The translations under genes were made by a program, and so were the position numbers. Shown one piece after another: positions 1 through 9,916 of a stretch of 64,000 nt of DNA. Position 1 is the stretch's first letter. Each line of letters begins with the position of its first letter. The stretch comes from RHLJ01 sp965212165 (lineage in GTDB: Bacteria; Bacteroidota; Rhodothermia; Balneolales; Balneolaceae): assembly GCA_965212165.1 (NCBI GenBank), contig OZ243096.1, forward strand, positions 1,612,001 through 1,676,000. The letters run 5' to 3'. The notes under the pieces are model-generated. The model ran no database searches. It was not told where the DNA came from and was given only the letters and a program-made list of their open reading frames with translations.

Positions 1-317
1 TGAATTGTTCTATGAAGATGTGTACATGCTTCATAATGAACGGATATCATTTCAGAACCAGCTTCAACAAAAGCGTCAATATATTGATCTGGGTTTTCGA
101 TCATCAGATGTGTATCTATGAAAGCATCTGGCGCTAACTTACTAACTTGTTTTACAATATTAGGACCAAAACTAATATTTGGTACAAAATGTCCATCCAT
201 AATATCGCAATGAATCCAAGTAGCTCCTCCTTTTACAATCTGATTAATGTCTGCTTCAAGATTTGTGAAATTTGCAGCAAGAATAGATGGTGCTAGGGCA
301 GGTATACTGAAATTCAT
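1..317 (-). CDS. rpe: Ribulose-phosphate 3-epimerase (partial, C-terminus beyond window)
   Basis: The first 105 residues of a roughly 215-residue TIM-barrel enzyme that interconverts ribulose-5-phosphate and xylulose-5-phosphate in the pentose phosphate pathway. Translation from the ATG at 317 gives the family start (LAPSILAANF), then WIHCDIMDGHFVPNISFGP with the metal-ligand His and Asp, and later DTHLMIENP with the second metal-site region. The reading frame is open to the window edge, so only the start is visible. The ATG overlaps the stop codon of the PASTA gene by one base (TAATG), suggesting translational coupling as last gene of a minus-strand run. Confidence 0.93.
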   Translation of the reverse strand, partial: MNFSIPALAPSILAANFTNLEADINQIVKGGATWIHCDIMDGHFVPNISFGPNIVKQVSKLAPDAFIDTHLMIENPDQYIDAFVEAGSEMISVHYEACTHLHRTI

Positions 318-1141
318 TAGTTTTGATTATTGGATTGAGGAGTTGGGGAATTATTTCGAGTTGAATCAACAATAACGGCACCACCTTCAATAACTTCAAT
401 AGCTTCGAATCGTTCTGAAATTACTAAAGTTAATGTAGCACCTTCAACAAGTTGTGTAACCTTTGGAGTAAAGTCGAGCACGGTATTTGGGATAATATCT
501 TTAATAGGTTGAAAACGAATTTCACCTACTCTTAGGCCAACTTCACGTAATTTGAGTTGAGCTTCAGGAAGTCGTAAACCAATTATTTCGGGAATATCTA
601 CAATCTTATCTCCTAATCCATCACTTACTACCAAATCAATAGATCTACCTTTTTCCACAGTAATTCCTTCAGAAATAGATTGACGAAGTACAGCATTTTT
701 AAATCTGGAAGATTCATAACTAATAGATCCTACATTAAGCCCATAATTCTGAAGTTGAATTTGAGCATTTCTAAGAGATAGGTTGATCACATTCGGGACC
801 ACTACTTGCGGTTTTACTGCAGCATTAACCGTTAAGTATACTTTTCTATTTGGCTTTACAATAATTGCTGCTGCAGGTGATTGATCAATTACATAATCAG
901 CTGGGAAAGCGGAATTTGCTCTTCGATCAGCTACTTCAACTCTAAGTCCGTAATTAGTTAGTACAGCTTCAGCTTCTTCAAGTGAAATACGTGTAACGTC
1001 AGGTACGGTAACGCCTTCGTTATAATGGGTATACATCGGCATTACGAACTTATCAAGTGTATATAGAGTAGTTGCCCCAACAAGAACAACTGTTCCGAAA
1101 CAAATGTATAAATACTTATTAGTGAGTATTTGTTTTAGCAT
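317..1141 (-). CDS. PASTA-domain membrane protein
   Basis: 274 residues. A short cytoplasmic N-terminus is followed by one membrane helix (about residues 11-29) and three tandem PASTA repeats (about 43-106, 112-173 and 180-242), each with the family pattern of V-P-x-V near its start and a YGL/VGL turn in its middle. A short Asn/Ser/Thr-rich tail follows. PASTA domains bind muropeptides or cell-wall precursors in penicillin-binding proteins and Ser/Thr kinases, but this protein has no kinase or transpeptidase domain, so it is an extracytoplasmic anchor or sensor of unknown partner. It lies 28 bases after the DUF5683 gene and overlaps rpe by one base. Confidence 0.88.
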   Translation of the reverse strand: MLKQILTNKYLYICFGTVVLVGATTLYTLDKFVMPMYTHYNEGVTVPDVTRISLEEAEAVLTNYGLRVEVADRRANSAFPADYVIDQSPAAAIIVKPNRKVYLTVNAAVKPQVVVPNVINLSLRNAQIQLQNYGLNVGSISYESSRFKNAVLRQSISEGITVEKGRSIDLVVSDGLGDKIVDIPEIIGLRLPEAQLKLREVGLRVGEIRFQPIKDIIPNTVLDFTPKVTQLVEGATLTLVISERFEAIEVIEGGAVIVDSTRNNSPTPQSNNQN

Positions 1142-1169
1142 GGTTTAAAATACGGGAAGATGACGGATG

Positions 1170-2147
1170 TTAAAAGTGCCAGATTACAGATAATGCTTCT
1201 GTTCGTAGAATATTAGCCTGTGTATCAATTCTGCTGTTCTTAAGCTTTACGGTGAAGTAGGCATCGAAGGCAGAAACTATATGGTTTACCATGATCAACT
1301 TTAAGATGTTCCCAGCTTGACGATAATTATTATTGAACTCATCCGCTCGATCACGCCCCTCAATAAAATTTAGTGTAAGCATGCTTGCATCCCAAGGATA
1401 GCGGTAATTATGACTAATTCCCTCAATAAGTCTCCCTTCATGGAAATCTCGCCAACCCGGTTGAAATTGATAATACTTACTCATTAGTTCATAATATTGC
1501 TGAGAACCATAATCTTGAACAACATGAGAGAATGCACTTGCTACTCGATCTAAATAAAAAAATGGAGTTTGAACTTCAACGGTTCTTATAGTTGCCAAAT
1601 CGATTTCTTTCCAATCATTTGGCGTATTTCCCCATGTTGGATTTTTGCCAAAAACCTGCTCTTCTAAACCACCTGCAATATTATAGCCATTTTCAATTCC
1701 ATTGGCTCGTGAGTATTCAACTAACCATTGACCATAAGCTAGAACACTCCAGTTTTGATTGGCATATTGTTCATAGGCTCGTTCATTTCTTTTTGCAGTA
1801 TTATTTCTATCGATGTAATAAAAAATACTAGCCACATCTATTATGAAATAAGTTGCTGCCCTTCCCCATTTTCCATTTGCAGCCTGACCAGCGCCTGGAA
1901 TAATAGCAGAAGAAAGCATAGCTAATGCAGGATTCGTTCTAGTAGCTTCAACGATAGAGTTAGTTGATGAAAATTGATCGAAATTAGATCCCGTATATTT
2001 GAAATCATGTATTGAGATTTCTTTCTGAATGTTTTCAGAATTTTCATCAAGGATAATAGTACCAGATAGTGAACTATTAAGTGGTTGGGCTGTACTCAGT
2101 GAACTAAAAATTCCACAAAGAAAAATTATGTGAATCAGAATTCTCAT
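1170..2147 (-). CDS. DUF5683-family exported protein
   Basis: 325 residues with a cleavable signal peptide (cleavage near residue 20, ending STA-Q). The recognisable part is at about 72-112, where NPALAMLSSAIIPGAGQ and a following hydrophobic stretch match the DUF5683 core (a Pro-Gly-Gly-Gln-like loop and membrane-proximal helix). The rest is Tyr- and Trp-rich with no motif I recognise. The start ATG overlaps the stop of the upstream barrel protein by four bases, so the two are probably made together. The function of the family is unknown; a periplasmic or outer-membrane location is inferred from the signal and neighbours. Confidence 0.75.
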   Translation of the reverse strand: MRILIHIIFLCGIFSSLSTAQPLNSSLSGTIILDENSENIQKEISIHDFKYTGSNFDQFSSTNSIVEATRTNPALAMLSSAIIPGAGQAANGKWGRAATYFIIDVASIFYYIDRNNTAKRNERAYEQYANQNWSVLAYGQWLVEYSRANGIENGYNIAGGLEEQVFGKNPTWGNTPNDWKEIDLATIRTVEVQTPFFYLDRVASAFSHVVQDYGSQQYYELMSKYYQFQPGWRDFHEGRLIEGISHNYRYPWDASMLTLNFIEGRDRADEFNNNYRQAGNILKLIMVNHIVSAFDAYFTVKLKNSRIDTQANILRTEALSVIWHF

Positions 2148-5100
2148 AATAGCTCAAAATCAAAGGTTAAGCCAAAGTGAAATAGAAGTTCCCTACCGTA
2201 GGTAACCGTATTACTTTGTGAGCCAGTTACAAAATCGTCAGGTAAGGTTAGTGTAAATTTATCGAATCCGTATGATGCACTTACAAAAAATCTAAGAGGG
2301 AAAAGGTAATATCCACTACTCGCTAATCTTAGTTCGGCACCGATACCACTTTTAAGTTTTTTACCAGAGTCTAATAGATTAGGATTATTTTCAGCTACCC
2401 CATTTGGATACCAACCATTTCCAGTCTCGAAGAAAAAGCGAGCGTATAGTTTATCGAATGTATAAGGTCCAATTTGTTTGTTTAGATCTTTAAAAATAGG
2501 GGTGAACCAACTCAAACTAGTAAATGCAGTTGTATTTCCTCCAATGGCGAAAAATGGATAACTCCTCATTCCTAAAAAACCACCAATATAATCCGTGAAG
2601 AATGAATCATCAGGTTTATTGAAATAGGTAAAGCCTCTTACTCTTGCTTGAAAAGCTTGGTTTCCAAAAGTTCTGAATCCATATCTGACGTGCAACTCTG
2701 TGGAGTGATTTTTAGCTGTCTTGAAAATAGGTACAAGAGAACCCTCTTTTATTTGATACTCTTCTAATAGTTTAGATGGCTGATATTGATACCTCAGATA
2801 ACCTTTCAAACCAATTGGAGCAATATCTCCATCTGTACTATACTCATAATAATCGAATGTATATGCCGTAGAAAAGGTAGTTCCTTTATAATATTCGGAG
2901 GAAGATCCACTTATGAGCGCATTTAATTCTCTTGAGAAAAAATTATCTGTTTGTACTCTATACGGACTATAACCAAGTCCGATTTCCAATAAACTTCGTC
3001 TACTCAATTTACTTCGTAAAAAGAGATTAGCTTCCCATACTTCATAACCAATATCCACATTTGTAGTGTCAGGAGTACAAGAAGTACATGGGAATTCCTC
3101 AATAGATAAACCATCTTGTACATTTCGGTGTAGGTTGTAAACTTCTAAAGAGACAGTTGGTGACCAACTTTTTTTAATAAAAGGAAGACCTCGGTATTCT
3201 GCGATGAAGAAGACGTCACGATCTAGTTTAAATAACCTATCAGGTTTTAAAAACCCTCCAATACTTTCTGCATCACGTGAAGCAACACCTAACATAACCC
3301 CACCAAAAATACTCAGTTTGTCGGTTACATCTCGAGATGCAAAATAGATACCCGGTTTAATATCTCTTAGCAAGTTTTCTCCAAGCTTGCCAATTTTACC
3401 ATTCTTTATAAGACTTCCATTTTGTCCATTAATCTTAGAATAGTTATCAAACCGTAATACTGGAAAGAAAGAGAAACTAGTAAAAGTGTCCTCATATCGT
3501 CGATACTTCCTTTCGTTGGATTCACCTCGAGTTTCAATATCAAAAGAATAACTTCCAGTATCAGCAAATGCTTGAGCTATTTCAGTAAATGGATCAAGGT
3601 CTTTATCGTCGAAGTCATTTAAATAGCTTGATTCTGGTAAAGAGTCGGGTTCGAAAGAAAACTCAGAAATAATTGGAGAATAATTTCCTGTTCCCGGTGA
3701 AGTAATCAACTTTGAGATCGTATTCTCTTTAATTTTATAACCATCAGCTTCATATTCAGAAAAGTAAAGACTTTTAGAATCAACATTCGCCATGAATGCA
3801 CCGCCTAATACGTTTGTCATCTTCTCAATGGTATCACCAGAAAGTTGTTTTCTATAGATATTAAATACGCCATCTTCATCAGAAGAGAAGTACAAAAACT
3901 CTCCATCAGGACTTATAAATGGATCACGATAATCGATGAAGTCATCTTCCAAAATGGATGTGATCTGCTTTGTTGAAATATCAATTGAAAAAATATTTCT
4001 ACCCCAGTAGTCAGCGAAAGCAAAATAAACACTATTACCATTTGGATGCCATGCAGGAGTGAATAAAGTTTCAGCATCTTTATACTCTGTTAGTTGAGTT
4101 ATCTTCGAAGTATCGTCTGCGTCTATTATAACTAGGTTTTGAGTACCAGCTGTGTATTGGATTGCTAAGATGCTTTTCCCATCAGGACTAAAAGTAGGAG
4201 ACTCAATCCTAGCACTATTTGTTAATCTGGTAGACTTTGTTGTTTCGATATCAAAAAGAAAAAGATCGCGATAGAACTCACCATATTTATTCTTCTTATT
4301 TACTGCATAAACAATTTTATTTCCATCGGGTGAATACGAAAAAGAGGTGCTAAGTACCGTAATTAACGGTTTTAAAGCATCGGAATGATTTTGTGGTATA
4401 TAGAAATTTCGATCATCCACCTGTGCAATTTCAATTTCTTCGCCATCTTTTTTGATATAAAGTGATAAAAGAGAATAATCTCGACCTTTATTAGAAAGAT
4501 AGGCTATAGAATTGCCATCAGGTGATCGCTTTGGAAAGAAATTATAAAAACCATCCTTTTCTACATAATTGGATGAACTTTGTTCAAGATTGTTGGTTGC
4601 TTCAGTATAAAATTTCTTTCTCTCTGAAATCCATTCTTCAAATACTTGCTCACCGGGTATACCAGTAGCAATTTCAATTCCATCTTCAACTTTAAACACA
4701 TTTTTTTCGCCCATAGCCTCAGAAAGCGTGCGAAGAACATCTTCCCCAAATCGTTGTACTAAGTAAATTACAAAAGCATAGCCTTGGTTATATACTGTTT
4801 CTCGTTCCAGACTGGTTTTTGATGAGAATGTTCCCATTTCAGCTAAACTGAAATAGGTATCACTTAATATCCTTGTTCGCAATATCATATCACGATGACT
4901 ATCCCAAGTGTCATATAATATGCCTGCTCGTTGATATTGAGCTGTACCCTCAGCTAACCAAGCAGGAATATTAATAGATGCGAAGGGTAAAGAAACTATA
5001 CCATTTGGGAATCCATAAAGCACATCTGGGCGTCTGACTTTTTCATATGAAAGCCACTGCAAATAGAGCGCAGGAAATTTACGCTGCCTCTTAAGTGCAG

Positions 5101-5518
5101 CTTGAATTTGTACTATATGAGTGAATTCATGTGAAATTACATTTCTCATCCAACTATGGGTACCACGAAGTGGGGTATCAAGTGAAGGAACCCAAATATC
5201 AATTTTATTATCAAAGAAGTAAGCAGCTCCATTGGAATAATCTTCGCGATCTTTTAGTACAATGCTAACTTTCTCATCTGGCTCATACATATAAAGTGAT
5301 GTAATAGGCCCATATATCTCTTCTGATATTCTTGATACAACTTGTGCTGATCGACTACTTCCTTCCTGGAAATGTACAATAAAGTGATCGCTTTCAATTG
5401 AGAACCACTTTAGGTGATTTTGAGGGTAGTCATAGAACTGAGGATCGGTTTGTGCGAATACATTACTATTGAGTCCAGCAACGAATACAAGCAGAAAAAG
5501 TAGAGTAATCTTTCTCAT
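2144..5518 (-). CDS. Gluzincin-like peptidase / PD40 beta-propeller / outer-membrane barrel fusion
   Basis: 1124 residues in three parts. After a signal peptide (about 1-22), residues 35-300 form a metallopeptidase-like domain with an intact zinc motif, H130-E131-F-T-H134, and a candidate third ligand E190 in WLAEG, the gluzincin arrangement. Residues about 320-625 hold several PD40/TolB-type propeller blades, seen as repeated SPDG and S-x-DG-x-x-I-x-Y/F motifs. From about 700 to the C-terminal FDFELL the sequence has alternating strands and a terminal aromatic/Leu pattern typical of an outer-membrane beta-barrel of the surface-antigen type. It likely sits in the outer membrane with a periplasmic sensor or peptidase part. 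The gene overlaps neighbours on both sides by 1 and 4 bases. Confidence 0.78.
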   Translation of the reverse strand: MRKITLLFLLVFVAGLNSNVFAQTDPQFYDYPQNHLKWFSIESDHFIVHFQEGSSRSAQVVSRISEEIYGPITSLYMYEPDEKVSIVLKDREDYSNGAAYFFDNKIDIWVPSLDTPLRGTHSWMRNVISHEFTHIVQIQAALKRQRKFPALYLQWLSYEKVRRPDVLYGFPNGIVSLPFASINIPAWLAEGTAQYQRAGILYDTWDSHRDMILRTRILSDTYFSLAEMGTFSSKTSLERETVYNQGYAFVIYLVQRFGEDVLRTLSEAMGEKNVFKVEDGIEIATGIPGEQVFEEWISERKKFYTEATNNLEQSSSNYVEKDGFYNFFPKRSPDGNSIAYLSNKGRDYSLLSLYIKKDGEEIEIAQVDDRNFYIPQNHSDALKPLITVLSTSFSYSPDGNKIVYAVNKKNKYGEFYRDLFLFDIETTKSTRLTNSARIESPTFSPDGKSILAIQYTAGTQNLVIIDADDTSKITQLTEYKDAETLFTPAWHPNGNSVYFAFADYWGRNIFSIDISTKQITSILEDDFIDYRDPFISPDGEFLYFSSDEDGVFNIYRKQLSGDTIEKMTNVLGGAFMANVDSKSLYFSEYEADGYKIKENTISKLITSPGTGNYSPIISEFSFEPDSLPESSYLNDFDDKDLDPFTEIAQAFADTGSYSFDIETRGESNERKYRRYEDTFTSFSFFPVLRFDNYSKINGQNGSLIKNGKIGKLGENLLRDIKPGIYFASRDVTDKLSIFGGVMLGVASRDAESIGGFLKPDRLFKLDRDVFFIAEYRGLPFIKKSWSPTVSLEVYNLHRNVQDGLSIEEFPCTSCTPDTTNVDIGYEVWEANLFLRSKLSRRSLLEIGLGYSPYRVQTDNFFSRELNALISGSSSEYYKGTTFSTAYTFDYYEYSTDGDIAPIGLKGYLRYQYQPSKLLEEYQIKEGSLVPIFKTAKNHSTELHVRYGFRTFGNQAFQARVRGFTYFNKPDDSFFTDYIGGFLGMRSYPFFAIGGNTTAFTSLSWFTPIFKDLNKQIGPYTFDKLYARFFFETGNGWYPNGVAENNPNLLDSGKKLKSGIGAELRLASSGYYLFPLRFFVSASYGFDKFTLTLPDDFVTGSQSNTVTYGRELLFHFGLTFDFELL

Positions 5519-8500
5519 TAGTGTGCCACCCCAATTTTAACAACTTTCGATTCGTTTTGAGAACCAACAGTAGCTTTTATTCTTGCAAAATAAGCTCCAC
5601 TGGCCCATTCTTGAGTTGAAATTGTAATTTCTTCCGGAGCACCACCTTTTGCTTGTATAGTTCGCTCAAAAATAACTCTACCTGTATAATCAATGACAGT
5701 TATTTCAACTGTTCCACCTGGTGAAACAACCTCAAAACGAAGATTTGTTTCATTGTTTGCAGGATTCGGCCAGTTATAAGTTTCATCTGAGTTTAGAACT
5801 GTAAATGTATTTGCTTGAGATTCAGAAATAGTAATATCTGCTGATACTTTGTTGTATAGATTTTTACCATAACGTGATGGCCATTGAGAAGAGGTGAAGT
5901 TTTCAAACTCCCAAGTCTTTAAATCTCCAGTATGACTTACTGTATATAGTTTATTATCAAAGAAAATAGGATGTATTGGTTGTATATCTTTTCCAATGGC
6001 ACCTCCAACATGTAGAGGGAAACCTTCAATTTGATTTCCAGTAGTCTCATATGCAAAGATATTCACAGAGTAATTATCTTGACCAACTACTAGAATATCT
6101 TGGATATTATCTCCATTAATATCTGCAATTAATGGTGTACCAATGAACTGTATATTATCTGGCGCTATAATGGGGAAATTAGACAGAATAGCACCATTTA
6201 GATTGTATCCTTCAATTGTATTTGAAGTTTTATTTATATGATAAATATATCCTTCATCCACAATGGCAGGCCATTCAGCTTTATCTTCATTAAAGATTTC
6301 AGTGAAAGCCTCCTCAGCTTGAGGGTTCACAATAGTAAATTTTCCGTCCTCAAATAAGTAGTATAAATTTGAACTATTAGTTTTAATGGTGCCTGCAAAA
6401 AGTCGATCTGAGGCATTTGATATATAATCTGAGAGATTTTCACCTACAAAAGAAATCGTAGATCCGTTTAACCCAACATAATTTCCATTTTCTACCTCTG
6501 AACGGAATTCATATCCTGTAGTATTTTGAATAATTGAACCATCAGATGCATTAAGTGAAATATTCGTGAAGTCGAGGTCAATAGTTTGTCCATCTTGAGA
6601 ACTAAGAAAAGCCGATCTTTTAGATGCTTGAACTGACCATGTTGAACCTGGAGATTCTAGATTATATGCTATGACACTACTTTCAGGTGAAGTAATAGGA
6701 TTCTCACTTTTGAACAAATTAGACCCTATTACCAGTGGTTGTTGGTTTTGAATACCTCCAATAATTCTTGGTCCTGAAATATTTGGTGACTTAGCATCAT
6801 AGATATAATAATTTGAGAAGGCAGGAGCTATTAATAGTGTATCGTTTGAAGTTTCGACTACCTTTAATTCAAGAGGAAAGTAATCCCAATAAGAATTTTC
6901 AGGTGTATAAAAAATATTTACATCTGTTTGATATTCAAATAGATTTGTAATTCCTGACTCATCATTTTCTACTGGTCTTATTCGAAATGATGCAGTTGCT
7001 AGGTTATCCGAAAAGTCGTACAACTCAAAAAATGACTTTGCACCTGAATTACTATCATTATTTGGTGTAGAATTTGGTCCAAAAATATTGCTATAAAAAG
7101 TCTCAGTTCCAGATTGGGTAATTACTCTATAATTATTATCAGACCACCAGAAGTCGAATGAAAACCCAAAACTTGGACTATTATCTAATAATCCCGCATC
7201 GCGACCAATATCCTGAGCACCATCTGCTTCTTCCAAATCAACACCTCTTCGAATTGGATCCGCATTTACTTTTCCGTTTTCTAGTTGTTGATTTATGACA
7301 GCTTCATCGATGTGCCAAATAAGAATTCCGCCATTTAAATATCGATCGTCTTCAGTTCCTTCTCGATCATCTAGACCTATATCAAGTCCACCGGGTAGAC
7401 TCCAATCAAAGTTATTGACATCAACTATTGTACCTGGAATAAGTAAGGTATCATACCCGCTCTCCTGAAAGATGAATTGAGTGTCATCATTATCAAACTG
7501 CTGTTGCACAATCTGTCCATCTAACGCACTTTTAATTGAAAATGTAACAGTAGCTTTACCGTCTGAGTTTAGGTCAATTTCACGGAACCTATTTTCAATT
7601 AGAAAATATTCAGTTGATGATAGTTCATACTTCGCAATACTATTTGCCTCATTTCTAGATCCTGCGGGAAGCTCTATTCTATTTGATGTGCTATCATTTA
7701 TAACAAAAGGTACTTCCCAGCCAAGATAAACTTTCTCCCATGCCGAAGGTTCTGGGGGAAGAAGGCCATTATAAGCAAAGAAACCGGCGCCATCCATTAA
7801 TCCAAACCTGCCAATTGCAGGTTCACCAGTTTCTGTATTAAAAAGGTCTGGAAGTCCAAGGTGACTTCCAATCGAGGCACAAAGCAGTCCATTTATAGAC
7901 AGTGGAAATACAATCTCATTTTCTGATATATCATCTCCACGTCTTGATTCCGTACGAGGGATGATCATGGAGTTTTTTACTAGAAAACTGCCGTTATTAA
8001 TTGAGAAACCATCAAAACTAGAGCCTAACCATTTTTCAAGATCATTCTCTCTCATATATATAGATGGGATATCGAAAGGGGTTATATCGAGACTTGTTCC
8101 TGTTAGTTCTACATCACGGCCAACACCAGCGTGAAAAACAACGAAAGCAGTGTTATCGGGATCAAGGCCTGTAACATCAAATCCCCCTTGTTCTTCAACT
8201 TCAGTCCAAACGTCATTTAGAAAGATTGCTAATTTTTCAGTTGTGAATGTCTCTCCAATTGGAGAATAGACTTCCATAGAGTTGTCAAGTTTATATACGG
8301 TTGGTAGAACTTGATAATTGATATTCAATTGGCCATCTGAAGAACGACTGAAGTAGTTTTTTGCAAATTCTAAGTGGGCTTCAAAATAATTTCTATCATG
8401 AGGGAGAGGATCAATAAATGTTTTTTTTTCTCTAGTTAGATAGGGAAGCCCTTCAAAACCATCGGGTCCAAATACTCCAGTTCCAGATGTGAGTCTATTT

Positions 8501-8703
8501 TCATCTGCTTGAAACTCAACCATGATTGCTACCACATTTAAAGTTCCAATAGCAGGAAGAGCATTTAGATTTGTCTGTGGAGTAGAAATGGCATGCGTTC
8601 TCCTAATCTCTACTTGTTGTGCAAAGGATGATGATTGACCAAATAAAAAGAGCATGCCTACAATGATTAACATGCTCTTTGATAAAAAGGAGTTGGATTT
8701 CAT
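5518..8703 (-). CDS. M6-peptidase-like secreted protein with T9SS sorting domain, catalytic motif lost
   Basis: 1061 residues. A signal peptide (1-29) is followed by an M6/immune-inhibitor-A-like region. The place where active M6 enzymes carry HExxHxxGxxD reads ASIGSHLGLPD (A276, S277, S280): the last Gly and Asp and a later GLMD Met-turn (M303) remain, but both zinc His residues and the catalytic Glu are gone. The downstream FG-GAP-like stretch (about 830-930) contains ADINGDNIQDILVVG. The last 85 residues start with NWPNPANNET and match a type A T9SS C-terminal domain, so the protein should be exported by the PorU/PorV system encoded just upstream. The start lies only 5 bases after porV. 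A terminator-like hairpin falls inside the signal-peptide codons. Confidence 0.85.
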   Translation of the reverse strand: MKSNSFLSKSMLIIVGMLFLFGQSSSFAQQVEIRRTHAISTPQTNLNALPAIGTLNVVAIMVEFQADENRLTSGTGVFGPDGFEGLPYLTREKKTFIDPLPHDRNYFEAHLEFAKNYFSRSSDGQLNINYQVLPTVYKLDNSMEVYSPIGETFTTEKLAIFLNDVWTEVEEQGGFDVTGLDPDNTAFVVFHAGVGRDVELTGTSLDITPFDIPSIYMRENDLEKWLGSSFDGFSINNGSFLVKNSMIIPRTESRRGDDISENEIVFPLSINGLLCASIGSHLGLPDLFNTETGEPAIGRFGLMDGAGFFAYNGLLPPEPSAWEKVYLGWEVPFVINDSTSNRIELPAGSRNEANSIAKYELSSTEYFLIENRFREIDLNSDGKATVTFSIKSALDGQIVQQQFDNDDTQFIFQESGYDTLLIPGTIVDVNNFDWSLPGGLDIGLDDREGTEDDRYLNGGILIWHIDEAVINQQLENGKVNADPIRRGVDLEEADGAQDIGRDAGLLDNSPSFGFSFDFWWSDNNYRVITQSGTETFYSNIFGPNSTPNNDSNSGAKSFFELYDFSDNLATASFRIRPVENDESGITNLFEYQTDVNIFYTPENSYWDYFPLELKVVETSNDTLLIAPAFSNYYIYDAKSPNISGPRIIGGIQNQQPLVIGSNLFKSENPITSPESSVIAYNLESPGSTWSVQASKRSAFLSSQDGQTIDLDFTNISLNASDGSIIQNTTGYEFRSEVENGNYVGLNGSTISFVGENLSDYISNASDRLFAGTIKTNSSNLYYLFEDGKFTIVNPQAEEAFTEIFNEDKAEWPAIVDEGYIYHINKTSNTIEGYNLNGAILSNFPIIAPDNIQFIGTPLIADINGDNIQDILVVGQDNYSVNIFAYETTGNQIEGFPLHVGGAIGKDIQPIHPIFFDNKLYTVSHTGDLKTWEFENFTSSQWPSRYGKNLYNKVSADITISESQANTFTVLNSDETYNWPNPANNETNLRFEVVSPGGTVEITVIDYTGRVIFERTIQAKGGAPEEITISTQEWASGAYFARIKATVGSQNESKVVKIGVAH
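8645..8680 (-). terminator. Terminator-like hairpin inside the M6-like signal-peptide codons
   Basis: On the minus strand AAAGAGCATG pairs perfectly with CATGCTCTTT (10 bp, 14-base loop) and is followed by TTTTTATTTGG. It lies about 25 bases inside the downstream reading frame, encoding KSMLIIVGMLFLFG of the signal peptide, and about 30 bases after the porV stop codon. The position and the T-run fit an intrinsic terminator acting on transcripts leaving porV. It is not known whether it is used. Confidence 0.5.
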
Positions 8704-8708
8704 TCCAT

Positions 8709-9854
8709 CTAAAAATTCAGGAGAACACTAAATCTGAGTGTATTTGCTAACGGATGTTCGGACTCTAATGTTTTGATATAACTGAAATCGACTCCAAAAG
8801 AGTTGTATCTAAGACCCGCTCCAAAAGTAACATACTTTCTATCACCATTTTCTGGGTCTTCATAGTAGAAGCCTCCACGTAGTGCGAATAAATCGTTATA
8901 CCAGTATTCAGCACCAGCACCAATCATAAATTGTTGGAGAAGACTCAATTCTACAATTTCTTGACCATTATTTCTTTCGAAGGTTCCCCACGATTCGAAT
9001 AAAGCTTCAATTGGTCCAGCAGCAACATATGTCGTATCTGAAATACCGGCTTGAGTACGAACTACTTCTTTTTTTCGAGCCATTACTTTTGTTATGTCAG
9101 AAGCAATAGTAATTCTATTAAACCCATCAGGATCTAAATCTAAATCGAATGCAAAACCAAATCTAAGTAGAGTGGGTAGTGGATCCTTCTGAGCATTATC
9201 GGTGTACTGCATTCCTGGACCGATATTCGAAAGATTAAAACCTGTGCTAAAACGAGCATTATTTCCACCAATACTAAATGGATTAGTTTTGTAGAGAAGG
9301 GCAAGGTCAACACCGACACTACTTCCAGGGTTAACTTTCTGTTCATCAACACTTGTTCCACTAGCTAAACTAGAATAAATAAGACGAAGACTGGTACCCA
9401 ATGCTAAATTTTTGTTTACCTCAAAGCCATATGAAAGACCTAAAGCTAATTCATAACTATTGAATTTAGAAATTACATCAGAACTAGTAGCATTCGTTTG
9501 AGCTTGTTCACCAAGATTTAAATAGGTGAGGTGAGCGCCAATAGTACCGATTCCTTCTACGTAATATTTACCAACTAGGTAATCATAAAATAGGTCACTA
9601 ACATTAAAGTTAGCTAGCCAGTTAGAGTGAGTTATACTAAGTTGATTGTCTGTTTGAAAGGCTAGACCAGCTGGATTCCAGAACATAGCTGCTGCATTAT
9701 CTGCCATAGCAACCCCTGTATTACCCATAGCGGCACCTCTAGAGTCAGGCTCGATTTGTAAAAATGGAACTGCAGTAATAGCTACTTGAGCGTTTGAAAT
9801 AATAGGAAATACAAATAGCGCAAAAGCTATCGATAACAAATATGTCTTTTTCAT
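8709..9854 (-). CDS. porV: Type IX secretion outer-membrane protein PorV
   Basis: 381 residues with a signal peptide (1-22) and a FadL-like outer-membrane barrel. The mature start is the PorV signature FLQIEPDSRGAAMGNTGVA followed by AAMFWNPAGLA. In characterised systems PorV takes T9SS cargo from the translocon at the outer membrane and shuttles it to PorU for removal of the sorting domain. Its placement 62 bases after porU and 5 bases before a sorting-domain cargo supports the call. The length matches known PorV proteins. Confidence 0.93.
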   Translation of the reverse strand: MKKTYLLSIAFALFVFPIISNAQVAITAVPFLQIEPDSRGAAMGNTGVAMADNAAAMFWNPAGLAFQTDNQLSITHSNWLANFNVSDLFYDYLVGKYYVEGIGTIGAHLTYLNLGEQAQTNATSSDVISKFNSYELALGLSYGFEVNKNLALGTSLRLIYSSLASGTSVDEQKVNPGSSVGVDLALLYKTNPFSIGGNNARFSTGFNLSNIGPGMQYTDNAQKDPLPTLLRFGFAFDLDLDPDGFNRITIASDITKVMARKKEVVRTQAGISDTTYVAAGPIEALFESWGTFERNNGQEIVELSLLQQFMIGAGAEYWYNDLFALRGGFYYEDPENGDRKYVTFGAGLRYNSFGVDFSYIKTLESEHPLANTLRFSVLLNF

Positions 9855-9916
9855 AAATGATAAATAGTTTGAATCCGAAATATAACGGATAAAAGATAAA
9901 AATATGTTGGTTAATC

